Origin: Desulfobacteraceae bacterium
GTDB taxonomy: Bacteria > Desulfobacterota > Desulfobacteria > Desulfobacterales > SKZT01
Assembly (NCBI GenBank): GCA_011389745.1
Contig: JAABTQ010000023.1
Span: 1-46,715 of the forward strand
Reading direction: 5' to 3'
Length of the DNA stretch: 46,715 bases
The first letter of the stretch is position 1; each line of letters starts with the position of its first letter. The position numbers and the translations under genes are program-made. The notes beneath the pieces are model-generated. The model worked only from the letters and a program-made list of their open reading frames with translations, was not told the origin of the DNA and made no database searches. Positions 18,001 through 26,326 of this stretch are shown here, piece by piece.

Positions 18001-18203
18001 TCCTGCACATCCGTTATCTCCCGCTCCACCTCCAATGGGCTGGCCCCTCTCCAGATTGTCTCGACGGAAATTTCAGGAAGGTCCACATTTGGCGTCAACT
18101 GGATGGGGATACGAAAAAGTGAGAGCAAACCAAAAAGAACAAGCAGAATGACTCCGACTGTTACCGTAACGGGCTTTTTAATGGCGGTATCGACAATTTT
18201 CAT
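15054..18203 (-). CDS. RND-family efflux permease (AcrB/MexB-like)
   Basis: A 1049-residue inner-membrane proton-driven exporter. The single N-terminal helix (PVTVTVGVILLVLFGLLSLFRIP) is followed by a large porter domain with the usual DLPEISVETIWRGASPLEVE start. The first helix bundle includes GISFAIGMVVDNSIVIFENI with the conserved Asp of the proton relay. A second porter domain and second helix bundle (LTMLGFVILVGIVVNNAILIV) follow. Length and internal duplication fit the family. The sequence looks closer to hydrophobe/amphiphile (HAE) pumps than to the CusA metal class, but the substrate cannot be told. Its ATG overlaps the adaptor stop by four bases, so the two are translationally coupled. 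Confidence 0.93.
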   Translation of the reverse strand: MKIVDTAIKKPVTVTVGVILLVLFGLLSLFRIPIQLTPNVDLPEISVETIWRGASPLEVEREITDVQEDELKNLEGLKEMKSESSYGNSYINLMFEIGTSTDEALLRVSNKLDQVKRYPVDIEKPVIKSGGRREQAIAWMILKGLEGYTGNLQHEYDFLDDNIKPNLERISGVASVNIYGGQQREIHVIVDPNALAARRVSIPELIAALDVENKNISGGNFDEGKRRYVVRTLGEYQSEADVAKVIIKRERDIPITVGDVARVELNHEDLDLVVRHIGIPTIVMNAVREPGTNVLVVMERIQEALEELNNGILSDRQLAIEQVYDETSYIYSAIDLVKQNIYLGGSLAVLVLLLFLRNFSSTIIVAIAIPISVVGTFLVMTLMGRNINVVSLAGISFAIGMVVDNSIVIFENIFRHREMGKSRLKAAYDGTVEVWGAVLASTLTTVAVFLPIVFVEEEAGQLFRDIAIAISSSVVLSLIVSITVIPSLSAKILGRVVRKETEEKKFNPLKGLASAFVDTIYRFVYWMCGYVTARLAVAATLIVLAVGFVWVLMPQTEYLPEGNREILFGILLPPPGYNLGELENIAREVEADILPLVERGDQKSELADQLGLPPSNNFFYVAQGQQVFMGIVSKIQERTRELLPYVYQALSKIPGMIAIVQQPSLFATEIGKGRSIEIEIKGPDLIQLIDLGRQIFGNVRQVVPGAQVRPVPSLDLGNPEMQVTPNRDRLTRVNMTTSQFGVTVSAMVDGTVASNYRLYGEEIDLVVKSEAGTITRTQDMGQVPIITPAGEKVTLGSLADIRLEEGPTQINHLDSQRAIVIQVIPPQEIALETAMDEILEKVVNPIKSSGNLGSFYSIDLGGTADDLTRTRTALQWNFILALIISYLLMSALFENFFYPFIIMFSVPLAAAGGFVGLFMVNVLIMEQSLDILTMLGFVILVGIVVNNAILIVHQSLNNIRERSMAPRDAIAESVRTRIRPIYMSTITTVFGLMPLVLSPGAGSEFYRGLGSVVIGGLFVSTVFTIFLIPALFSLALDGMTRLKSIRLNR

Positions 18204-19309
18204 GATTCAACAACTTTCACAGGCTGTCCCGGTCTGAGCCTTTCATTACCACGAATAACCACTTTATCGCCGGGTTTTAATTCACCCTCAACAGCAGCAG
18301 AATTTTCAAAATATCCCAAAACAACGACGGGCACCGGTGTAACTGTTCCGTTCATGACCACGAACACGAATCTTTCCTTGCCGGCAATGACAACAGCATC
18401 CTTGTGAATTACAAGGGATTCCTGCTGCTCCATCAGGTTGAAGGTCACATGGGCCTCCATACCGCCTTTTATTTTCATGTCCGGGTTTTTCATGGTAATT
18501 TTAACGGGAAAAGTTCTGGCATTAGAATCTCCTTTAGGATAAATTGCCTGAATTTTTTCCTCCATGGATTCCCTGAATAGGCTTTTTACAGAAACCAATA
18601 CGTCATTACCGGTTTCGAGGTTTACAAAAAAACGCTCAGGTACATCCACAACCACCTCTATGATGCTCAAGTCAATCAGATCAATAACCGGTCCGCCGGC
18701 GTTGACCCATTCACCAGGCTGAGTATGCTTTCCGGAGACAAATCCGGAAAACGGCGCCACAACATTTTTTTGACTAATTTCATATTCCAGCAGGTCAATT
18801 TCCGCCTTGCTTTTATTCAATTCATGGAACAGGGCCTGGTAAAGAAAATAGGCAGTATCGTAACTTTTTTCCGCTACACTTTGAGTGGCTCTCAACTTTT
18901 CCATTCGATCGAGTTCTTTTTTTGCCTCTTCAAGATTTGCTCTGATCTTTTCCCGGTTTGCGACGGCCCCGTTCAAACTGATCTTTAACCGCTCATCCCT
19001 CAGCCGAATCAGGATTTGTCCTTTTGAAACAAAATCCCCTTCCCTGACCGGAAATTGGTCGACAATTCCTGAAATTTCCGTGGCCACCCTGCTTTCAGTT
19101 AATGCCTCGACAGTGCCCACCAGCTCGATTTGCTTTGAAATCATTTTCATTTCCACATCAGCAACACGTACCGGGGCCGGCGGAGGTCCACCAGTTTTTT
19201 TTTCCTCCTGGGAAAATACAACTACTGAGGGAATAAACAAAAATATGGCAAGGGCAAATAAAAAGGTACGGACAACAACGGCAGGTTTTTCCTTTGAATG
19301 TATGATCAT
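18200..19309 (-). CDS. RND efflux periplasmic adaptor (membrane fusion protein)
   Basis: A 369-residue adaptor. A signal peptide (FLFALAIFLFIPSVVVFSQ) anchors or exports it. The biotinyl-lipoyl halves are visible as ALTESRVATEISGIVDQFPV with VREGDFVSKGQILIRL, and later EISQKNVVAPFSGFVSGKHT. Between them is a helical hairpin (REKIRANLEEAKKELDRMEKLRATQ) that would dock on a TolC-type channel. A beta-barrel and membrane-proximal domain follow (VIHKDAVVIAGKERFVFVVMNGTVTPVPV). GAGG before the ATG supports the start. It is the first gene of the adaptor-permease operon; the outer-membrane channel is probably the convergent gene at 13.1 kb. Confidence 0.92.
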   Translation of the reverse strand: MIIHSKEKPAVVVRTFLFALAIFLFIPSVVVFSQEEKKTGGPPPAPVRVADVEMKMISKQIELVGTVEALTESRVATEISGIVDQFPVREGDFVSKGQILIRLRDERLKISLNGAVANREKIRANLEEAKKELDRMEKLRATQSVAEKSYDTAYFLYQALFHELNKSKAEIDLLEYEISQKNVVAPFSGFVSGKHTQPGEWVNAGGPVIDLIDLSIIEVVVDVPERFFVNLETGNDVLVSVKSLFRESMEEKIQAIYPKGDSNARTFPVKITMKNPDMKIKGGMEAHVTFNLMEQQESLVIHKDAVVIAGKERFVFVVMNGTVTPVPVVVLGYFENSAAVEGELKPGDKVVIRGNERLRPGQPVKVVES

Positions 19310-19451
19310 TACAATCCTCTAAAATCTTTTCGCAATAGAGATTATGTCTGAAAAAAAGAATTTAGTTTATAAAGCTTTGAAAAAATCGTCAAGTTCAAAG
19401 CCGGTAATGCAGCAATTCTCATTTTGAAAAGGGCAATTACTCAAAATCAAA

Positions 19452-19502
19452 CCCAGGGCGTTGCCCTGGCTGATATGTCTTGCGCCTTCAGCGCATAAGG
19501 CT
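19452..19502. repeat. double-hairpin intergenic repeat
   Basis: Two short perfect hairpins lie in tandem: CCAGGGC-GTT-GCCCTGG (19453-19469) and GCGC-CTTCA-GCGC (19482-19494). The composition and layout resemble dispersed hairpin elements common between genes in environmental Desulfobacterota. The rest of the 434-base gap (19310-19743) shows no gene; it must hold the divergent promoters of the pump operon and of cooC, but no clear -35/-10 pair was identified. Confidence 0.5.
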
Positions 19503-19743
19503 GTGCAATAAAATTATGGTTTCACATCGTTAATATGGTCAAAATTAGAATTGCTGCCGGCAATGTGGTAATACGTTTTGGAGTTTAGTTTACCTTAAGA
19601 TTCGGGAGTAACCCTCAGAATCAAGGACTTTAATACCTGGTTTGCATTATATTTTTCTTGCCCGTCAGCAATACTGTGTTATATTTTCAGACATTAAAGA
19701 TGTTTTTATATTTTAACGAATTGAGTTTGGAAAGGAACTATTC

Positions 19744-20499
19744 ATGAAACTGGCTGTGAGCGGCAAAGGCGGAGTGGGCAAAACCACTTTTTCCGCCCTT
19801 TTAATCAGAACATTAGATGCACAGGGAAAACACGTACTGGCGATCGATGCCGACCCGGATGCCAATCTGGCTGGAGCCGTTGGTATCGAAGGTGCGGAAA
19901 ACATCACCCCCATATCCGAAATGAAAGAGTTGATTTTAGAAAGAACCGGAGCCCAGCCAGGATCTATCGGTGGTTATTTTAAACTCAACCCCAAAGTGGA
20001 TGACCTTCCGGATGCATTAGCCGCCAGGCTTGGCAACATTAAACTGATGCGCCTGGGAGGTGTAAAAAAAGGAGGAGCCGGGTGTATCTGCCCGGAAAGC
20101 ACCCTTTTAAAAGTTCTTGTCACCCATGTGGTACTGGCCCGAAACGAAGTTGTCGTGATGGATATGGAAGCGGGCATCGAACATCTGGGAAGAGCTACTG
20201 CAAGTGCGGTCGACAAACTGATTGTGGTTGTGGAACCCGGCAGACGCAGTATTGATACTGCAGATCATATCAGACGACTGGCATCGGAAATCGGACTGAA
20301 AAATATTTTTGTCATCGGAAACAAAATTCGAGGTCCACAGGATGAGCAATTTTTAAAAAAGCATCTGAACGGCTTTGAATTTCTGGGTTTTATTCCCTAT
20401 GACAATGCTTTGATCGAGGCCGATTTAAATGGCCTTTCACCTTTTGATGTTGATTCCTTGGCCAAGGTCGAAGTCTCCAAAATGATTCAAAAGTTATAA
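19744..20499 (+). CDS. cooC: CooC-type CO dehydrogenase maturation ATPase
   Basis: A 251-residue MinD/ParA-class ATPase. Walker A is GKGGVGKTT at residues 8-16, followed by VLAIDADPDANLAGAVGIE, typical of CooC. The metal-binding motif is present as GAGCICPES near residue 113: the CxC of CooC dimers that bind nickel for insertion into the C-cluster of CO dehydrogenase. Switch II reads VVMDMEAGIEHLGRATA, also a CooC hallmark. No CO dehydrogenase/acetyl-CoA synthase gene is visible in the window, so the target enzyme must be encoded elsewhere. The gene is followed after 6 bases by a helicase gene, suggesting co-transcription with functionally unrelated neighbours. Confidence 0.9.
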   Translation: MKLAVSGKGGVGKTTFSALLIRTLDAQGKHVLAIDADPDANLAGAVGIEGAENITPISEMKELILERTGAQPGSIGGYFKLNPKVDDLPDALAARLGNIKLMRLGGVKKGGAGCICPESTLLKVLVTHVVLARNEVVVMDMEAGIEHLGRATASAVDKLIVVVEPGRRSIDTADHIRRLASEIGLKNIFVIGNKIRGPQDEQFLKKHLNGFEFLGFIPYDNALIEADLNGLSPFDVDSLAKVEVSKMIQKL

Positions 20500-20505
20500 T
20501 CTTTC

Positions 20506-22626
20506 ATGAAAAAATCCTACACTGTTCGAGTCGGAAAAAGATCTTTAAAAAAGGCACCTTTTCCGAAAATGAAACCCGGGGCTGATTCCAGGCTGAAAAA
20601 AATTTTTGCAACCATTGGCGTGCCTGAAAAAAGGCCCTTTATTCCGGACCATTATCAACTCAAAGCTGTGTCCGCCATAGAGCGGGGAGACTGCCTGGTC
20701 ACAGCGCCTACAGGCGCAGGAAAAACATGGATTGCGGAACAAACTATCCGTAAAGTATTTGAAAAAGGGGGAAGAGCCTGGTATGCATCCCCTTTAAAAG
20801 CCCTTTCCAATTCCAAGTACGAAGAGTTTTCACAAATTTTCGGTCTGGAGAACCTTGGGATTCTGACCGGTGACAGGAAAGAAAATCCGGAAGCTCCCAT
20901 TATCGTGGGCACAACCGAAATTTTGCGAAATCAGCTTTATGACGCCATGCACCGGGGAGAGGTTCTTTCAGCAGATTTTGTGGTTCTTGACGAGGCGCAT
21001 TTTTTAGGTGATGAAGACCGTGGGGTGGTTTGGGAAGAAATCATGATTTATCTTCCAGCCCGTATTCCTATCCTGATGCTTTCCGCTACCATTGGAAATG
21101 CTCGTCAGATCGCCAATTGGCTGTCGTCGATTCGCGGCCGTAAATGTATTGTCATCGAAGAGAAAAAAAGACCGGTCCCCCTTTTTCCGCTTTTCATCCA
21201 TCCTTCGGGAACCCTGTTTCCCTTATTGAGCCAGCAGCCTGGAAATCGTAAAAAGGCATTGAGCAAAAAAGTTGCTGGATATGCATACAACAAACGTCCT
21301 CAACTGCTTGCTCCGCCCAATAAACTTCCGCCATTCGGCAAAATTCTCAATGTACTAAAAAAATACAGGCTTCTTCCGGCCATTTTTTTCTTAAAATCCA
21401 GAGCTGATTGTGATAATGCCATTGAATTTTGTCAGGACCATATCATTCTTAATGGAAACCGCAAAGAACTGCTCAGAAACCGAATTGAGGAACTATCAGA
21501 AAACAGTCCTCATATTCTTGGGCACAGACAATTCGCTGATCTTGAAAATCTGGCCATAGGGGCTCATCACAGCGGCCAGCTTCCAAACTGGAAACTGCTG
21601 ATTGAAACGCTCATGACCGAAGGCCTCCTGGATGCTGTTTTTGCCACATCCACAGTTGCCGCAGGTGTAAATTTTCCTGCAAGGACAGTGGTTTTTCTCA
21701 ACTCCGATCGATTTAACGGGAGAGAGTTTCTGCCGTTAAATTCAACGGAATTTCATCAGATGACCGGAAGAGCCGGGAGACGCGGAAAAGACCATATCGG
21801 ATTTTTGTTGGCCGTTCCCGGCAAATTCATGGATATTCCCCTTGTAGGGGAGCTGATCAATTCTGAACCTTCACCGATATTTTCCCAGATCAAGACCACC
21901 TTTTCCATGGTGTTGAATCTTCTTCTATCTAACAGTCCGGAACAAATCGAAGACCTGCTTGAAAAATCATTTGCCAGTTATCTGATCCTCAAGGAAAAAA
22001 AGAAAAAAGCCTCTAAACGGCTCTATGGCCAGGACAAGTCCTTTTTGCGACAAACTTTCCGTGACCACCTGAATTTTTTAATGGAAACCGGTTATGTCCA
22101 TCAGGATGGCCGCCTGACTGAAGACGGCAGATGGGCTTCACAATTAAGGATCGATCAGCCGCTTTTAATCGCCGAAGGTTTTAAACTCGGTCTTTTTCCG
22201 GAAAATAACCCTGCGGAACTGGCGGCCATGATAACCCTTTTTGTCAATGAGCGGGAAGCTGATGACCGATTTAAAAAAGGGGACCTTCCGTCTGAATTTA
22301 CAGCAGATTTTTTCCGGGTTAAAACAGGGCTGATGCCCTTTGCCAAACTTATGTACGAAAGGGGTTTTCCAGTCCGACCATTATTTATGCGCCCTTCATT
22401 GACCATTTTTGAATGGGCCTCGGGAAAAACCTGGGAACAGGTGTTAAGAATTTCGGAATTGGCCGAAGGTGATCTGGCCATGTTGATTTTGCGCACAGCA
22501 GACAATTTACGCCACATCCGCTCTCTGAGGGATGTTTTTCCCAAAGCGGCTGAAAATGCCGGAAAAGCCATGGAACTAATCCTCAGAGAACCGGTTGTTG
22601 CCTATTACGGTACTGATTTAGAATAA
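20506..22626 (+). CDS. Ski2-like DEAD/DEAH-box helicase
   Basis: A 706-residue superfamily 2 helicase. Q-like region FIPDHYQLKAVSAIERGDC, Walker A APTGAGKT near residue 67, motif Ia YASPLKALSNSKY, Walker B DEAH near 161, motif III LSATIGN, and motif VI QMTGRAGRRGKD near 417. The IGAHHSGQLPNWKLLIE segment is characteristic of the Ski2/Mtr4/Brr2 group, so RNA is the likely substrate. The C-terminal 250 residues are helical, without an arch domain of recognisable type. It sits 6 bases after cooC and 8 bases before the MFS permease gene. A role in RNA turnover is inferred from the family. Confidence 0.88.
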   Translation: MKKSYTVRVGKRSLKKAPFPKMKPGADSRLKKIFATIGVPEKRPFIPDHYQLKAVSAIERGDCLVTAPTGAGKTWIAEQTIRKVFEKGGRAWYASPLKALSNSKYEEFSQIFGLENLGILTGDRKENPEAPIIVGTTEILRNQLYDAMHRGEVLSADFVVLDEAHFLGDEDRGVVWEEIMIYLPARIPILMLSATIGNARQIANWLSSIRGRKCIVIEEKKRPVPLFPLFIHPSGTLFPLLSQQPGNRKKALSKKVAGYAYNKRPQLLAPPNKLPPFGKILNVLKKYRLLPAIFFLKSRADCDNAIEFCQDHIILNGNRKELLRNRIEELSENSPHILGHRQFADLENLAIGAHHSGQLPNWKLLIETLMTEGLLDAVFATSTVAAGVNFPARTVVFLNSDRFNGREFLPLNSTEFHQMTGRAGRRGKDHIGFLLAVPGKFMDIPLVGELINSEPSPIFSQIKTTFSMVLNLLLSNSPEQIEDLLEKSFASYLILKEKKKKASKRLYGQDKSFLRQTFRDHLNFLMETGYVHQDGRLTEDGRWASQLRIDQPLLIAEGFKLGLFPENNPAELAAMITLFVNEREADDRFKKGDLPSEFTADFFRVKTGLMPFAKLMYERGFPVRPLFMRPSLTIFEWASGKTWEQVLRISELAEGDLAMLILRTADNLRHIRSLRDVFPKAAENAGKAMELILREPVVAYYGTDLE

Positions 22627-22634
22627 CGATCCAT

Positions 22635-23978
22635 ATGACAAATCATCAGAAATCTGTTTGGGGGTGGGTCCTGTATGACTGGGCCAACTCAGCATTTGCC
22701 ACCACAGTGATGGCCGGTTTTTTCCCTATATTTTTCAAGCAATACTGGAGCTACGGCTCGGATGTAAACATCAGTACCGCTCAATTGGGCTTTGGAAATT
22801 CAATCGCCAGCCTCATTGTCGCCCTTATGGCACCAATTCTTGGGGCTATCGCGGACCAGGGAATGGCCAGGAAAAAGTTTTTGATTTTTTTTGCCTATCT
22901 CGGAGTGCTGATGACAGCCTCTTTGTATCTGGTGCCACAAGGGTCGTGGGTTCTGGCTATTCTTTTGTTTGCCATGGGAATCATCGGTTTTTCCGGGGCC
23001 AATATTTTTTATGATTCACTTCTTCCCGGAGTGGCTTTTGGAAAAAATATCGATATGATTTCAAGCCTCGGATATTCCATGGGATATCTTGGAGGTGGCC
23101 TTCTTTTTCTACTAAACGTCCTCATGACCATTTACCCGGAATGGTTCGGATTGGCCGATAGCTCACAGGCGGTAAGAGTAGCTTTTTTACTGGTAGCCCT
23201 TTGGTGGGGAAGCTTTACTGTGTTTACCATTGCCTGGATACCGCCATCTGCACCGCCACCCGGTTATAAAAGGCAAACATCTCTTATTTCCGCCGGTTTA
23301 AAGCAATTGATCGGAACACTCCAAAAAATCCGGCACCTGAAAATGGTGGTTCTTTTTCTGCTCGCCTACTGGTGCTACATCGACGGTGTGGACACCATTA
23401 TCCGGATGGCTGTCGATTATGGTCTATCATTGGGTTTTTCCGCCAATGATCTGATCGTAGCTTTGCTGATCGTTCAGTTTATCGGGTTTCCGGCGGCTCT
23501 TGGTTTTGGAAAACTCAGTCAGTGGTTCGGGGTAAGAAAAATCATTTTTACGGCCATTGGAATTTATCTGTTGGTTACTTTGTATGCCACCCAAATGACC
23601 CATAAAAACGAATTTTATATTCTGGCCATAGCTATCGGCCTGGTTCAGGGAGGAATTCAGGCCCTGAGCCGCTCTTATTACTCCAGACTGATACCTCACA
23701 AGCACGCTGCCGAGTTTTATGGGTTCTATAACATGCTGGGCAAATTCGCCGCCATTATCGGACCGGGCCTTATGGGGTTCGCAGGGCTTTTCGCCCGAAA
23801 GGTTTTAACACCTCCCCAGGCCACCCCGGCTCAAATCGAGGCCATCGGCCATCTGGCTTCCCGATGGGCGATTGCCTCGGTTTCAATATTGTTTATCATA
23901 GGCGCAATTCTTTTTTACTTTGTCGATGAACAACGTGGAAAATCAGATGCCCTCGCCTTCGATAAGGGAATTGTCTGA
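22635..23978 (+). CDS. MFS permease of the Atg22/UMF1 type
   Basis: A 447-residue membrane protein with twelve likely helices. The opening VWGWVLYDWANSAFATTVMAGFFPIFFKQYW is the signature start of the Atg22-like (UMF1) branch of the major facilitator superfamily; yeast Atg22 exports amino acids from the vacuole, while bacterial members are uncharacterised. Other landmarks are ALMAPILGAIADQGMARKK (the loop 2-3 motif of MFS) and QALSRSYYSRLIPHKHAAEFYGFYN. Its 3' end overlaps the convergent glycerophosphodiesterase gene by 64 bases. It is probably the last gene of the cooC-helicase operon. The substrate is unknown. Confidence 0.88.
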   Translation: MTNHQKSVWGWVLYDWANSAFATTVMAGFFPIFFKQYWSYGSDVNISTAQLGFGNSIASLIVALMAPILGAIADQGMARKKFLIFFAYLGVLMTASLYLVPQGSWVLAILLFAMGIIGFSGANIFYDSLLPGVAFGKNIDMISSLGYSMGYLGGGLLFLLNVLMTIYPEWFGLADSSQAVRVAFLLVALWWGSFTVFTIAWIPPSAPPPGYKRQTSLISAGLKQLIGTLQKIRHLKMVVLFLLAYWCYIDGVDTIIRMAVDYGLSLGFSANDLIVALLIVQFIGFPAALGFGKLSQWFGVRKIIFTAIGIYLLVTLYATQMTHKNEFYILAIAIGLVQGGIQALSRSYYSRLIPHKHAAEFYGFYNMLGKFAAIIGPGLMGFAGLFARKVLTPPQATPAQIEAIGHLASRWAIASVSILFIIGAILFYFVDEQRGKSDALAFDKGIV

Positions 23979-24814
23979 TTTTCAACCAGGGCGTTTATTT
24001 CCATCTGAAGTTTTGCAGCATCGTTTGAAAAAACCCAGTCAACACCCCGGTTCAGCTCCCTGAACAGACAGTTGACAGACTCCACGAAACCGGTACCCAC
24101 CCTTTGATTTTTTTGATGATGCCGAAAAATCATTTCTCTGTTTACCAGAAGATAATGCCCGTTTATGCCGCCGTATCCCCTGGTCAATGCCAAGCGACTG
24201 AAGGTTTTGATATTGTTGACAGCAATGGGCAAACATACCTCCGGAGTAACAAAACTGATCAGATCAAACGTTTCCGGGTTTAATGAAAGCAGATGAAAAT
24301 TCTCCATCGGCCGAAGTCCCCTGAAGATATCCTTTAAAACCTTGTTTTGGCAAATCGGGTCGGGATAATTTTCTTTTTTGATTTCAATCATTAAATGAAG
24401 GTCTTTCCCATATTTACTGACCACTTCTTGCAGAGAAGGGATCATTGGAAAACGACTCTTAATATCCGAAAGCGTCTGTTCTGATACATTGACTGGTAAA
24501 TCAAAAAGACGATCCAGGCTTGCGTCATGGATAACCACCGGCATAAGATCTTTTGTCCAGCGAAGATCGATTTCCACTCCCCATATTCCGGAACGTTTTA
24601 CACCCTCAAATGCCTCCAGAGTATTTTCCAGAACCGTTTTGTTGTCGAATATTCCTCTGTGGGAAACTATTTTACATTGTCTCAGCTTCTTTTCTGAAGG
24701 AACAGGTCGGGGCCATATTTCAAATATCATATCAATGAAGCGGATAAAAAACTGCTCCAATTGTCGGGGATAAGATGTTAAAGACTTTGATTTATCGTGG
24801 CTTTGAGTTTTCAT
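23915..24814 (-). CDS. glycerophosphodiester phosphodiesterase family protein
   Basis: A 299-residue protein of the GDPD family, which hydrolyses deacylated phospholipids to glycerol-3-phosphate and an alcohol. Catalytic landmarks are present: VSHRGIFDNKTVLENTLEAFE near residue 50 (HRG and ENT), GVEIDLRWTKDLMPVVIHDASLDRL (E-x-D metal ligands and the second His), and MIEIK near 145. About 45 residues precede the domain, with no signal peptide, so the enzyme is probably cytoplasmic. The last 21 codons overlap the convergent MFS gene. The last 15 or so residues are divergent and may be an extension after mutation of an earlier stop. No transporter for glycerophosphodiesters is nearby. Confidence 0.88.
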   Translation of the reverse strand: MKTQSHDKSKSLTSYPRQLEQFFIRFIDMIFEIWPRPVPSEKKLRQCKIVSHRGIFDNKTVLENTLEAFEGVKRSGIWGVEIDLRWTKDLMPVVIHDASLDRLFDLPVNVSEQTLSDIKSRFPMIPSLQEVVSKYGKDLHLMIEIKKENYPDPICQNKVLKDIFRGLRPMENFHLLSLNPETFDLISFVTPEVCLPIAVNNIKTFSRLALTRGYGGINGHYLLVNREMIFRHHQKNQRVGTGFVESVNCLFRELNRGVDWVFSNDAAKLQMEINALVENQTIPLSKARASDFPRCSSTK

Positions 24815-25093
24815 GGGGTAATCCGATATTTTTATTTAACCTGTTGATTTTATGTCGGAAGATATCAAAAAGAGGCAAAAGATGCCACGACTTTTATGCC
24901 ATGTTTTTTATTTTGAGTATTTGTATTGAACCTTAAAAAATATAAGATTATAATAATCTTTATTTAATTCGGCTCGGATTAGTCAAAAAAATAATGAGTC
25001 AACACATGGATTTTTGAGAATAAATATCGAATCTGTCGCACATAAAGTCTGCGGTTGGATTCGAAAAATCCTTAAACAAGGTGTCAAACCGAT

Positions 25094-26293
25094 ATGACCG
25101 GTATTACTATCCCAGATCGATTTCTTCGCGGAATTATTTACACCATCGGAGTGATGACAACCATCGTGCTGGCATTTTACACGTTCGGTCTGCTGAAAGA
25201 ATCCATCATTTTTATTCTGACTGTTCTCTCACCTTTTCTTGCCTCCCTGCTCCTGGCATACATTCTTGCCCCGATCGTCATCAGGTTGCAGCGAAATCTC
25301 AAACTCGGAAGAATTATAGGTACCCTCCTTCTTTATGTGATGGTTTTTATGATTATGTTTTTATTAATGGCGTTTTTGATTCCGAAAATTTTCCAGGAAC
25401 TTGCCGGGCTCTTTGAGGCAATCAAGGAGGGAGTGCCTAAATTTCTATCATGGTTATCTGAAAATACCAATCTGAAAATCGATTCCGAATTTATTCGTAA
25501 TCTGAGAGAAGAGATCGAAAATATCGAAATTGATTACCAAAAAATTGCCGCATCGATTTTGCCGGCGATTCAAAAAATCGCATCAGGAGGATTCAGCGCC
25601 ATCGGAGAAGCCACCAAGGGCTTTTTCAGCGGCATCGGTTTTGTGGTGAGTTTTTTTTCTTTCATGGTTTTTGTCGGGATTATCAGCTTTTACTTTATCG
25701 TGGATTGGGAAAGGATCAGGCCCACGATCAACAAAATGGTCCCTCCAAGGTACCGGGAACGGACATTTGATATCATAGATAAGATCGACCAGGCTATGGG
25801 TGGTTTTTTACGTGGACAACTGACCGTTGCCATCATTGTGGGAATGATGTTCGCTGCCGGATTATTTGGTATGGGTTTTATAGGTTTCCCGGCTCTGACA
25901 AACTACGCCATTTTGATTGGTACGGCGGCAGGAGTTGCAGGATTCATTCCTTATCTCGGCGCGATCATCGGTGTAGCACCTGCCATTTTAATTATTCTTC
26001 TTACCGGAGGGGTCGCCTGGAGTACCAAACTGATCACTTTCGCGGCTGTATTGGTGCTTTTCAGCGTAATCCAGGCAATCGAAGGGTTTGTGCTTCAGCC
26101 CAGAATCATTGGAAAAAGCGCGGGGCTTCATCCGCTGGTCGTCATCCTTGCACTCATAATTGGGTCACAGTTCGGTATCGGCGGATTGATCATCGCTGTA
26201 CCGGTAGCCAGCATTATCAGGGTATTGGTGAGAGAATTCTACTGGATACCCATTGAGCGCAGGGAATTGGGTTTAGATCGTGATGTCGGATAA
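25094..26293 (+). CDS. AI-2E/PerM family permease
   Basis: A 399-residue integral membrane protein of the AI-2E transporter family (PF01594). Two N-terminal helices (YTIGVMTTIVLAFYTFGLL and IFILTVLSPFLASLLLAYILAPIV) are followed by a soluble segment of amphipathic helices (about residues 105-165) and then the conserved C-terminal core GQLTVAIIVGMMFAAGLFGMGF, GFIPYLGAIIGVAPAILII, and QPRIIGKSAGLHPLVVILALIIG. Members include proposed autoinducer exporters and Na+/H+ antiporters, so the substrate is open. It precedes prkA by 33 bases in the same direction and could be its first operon gene. Confidence 0.9.
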   Translation: MTGITIPDRFLRGIIYTIGVMTTIVLAFYTFGLLKESIIFILTVLSPFLASLLLAYILAPIVIRLQRNLKLGRIIGTLLLYVMVFMIMFLLMAFLIPKIFQELAGLFEAIKEGVPKFLSWLSENTNLKIDSEFIRNLREEIENIEIDYQKIAASILPAIQKIASGGFSAIGEATKGFFSGIGFVVSFFSFMVFVGIISFYFIVDWERIRPTINKMVPPRYRERTFDIIDKIDQAMGGFLRGQLTVAIIVGMMFAAGLFGMGFIGFPALTNYAILIGTAAGVAGFIPYLGAIIGVAPAILIILLTGGVAWSTKLITFAAVLVLFSVIQAIEGFVLQPRIIGKSAGLHPLVVILALIIGSQFGIGGLIIAVPVASIIRVLVREFYWIPIERRELGLDRDVG

Positions 26294-26326
26294 TCAGGCA
26301 TTTTTAACTGTAATCAGGGAGAAAAT

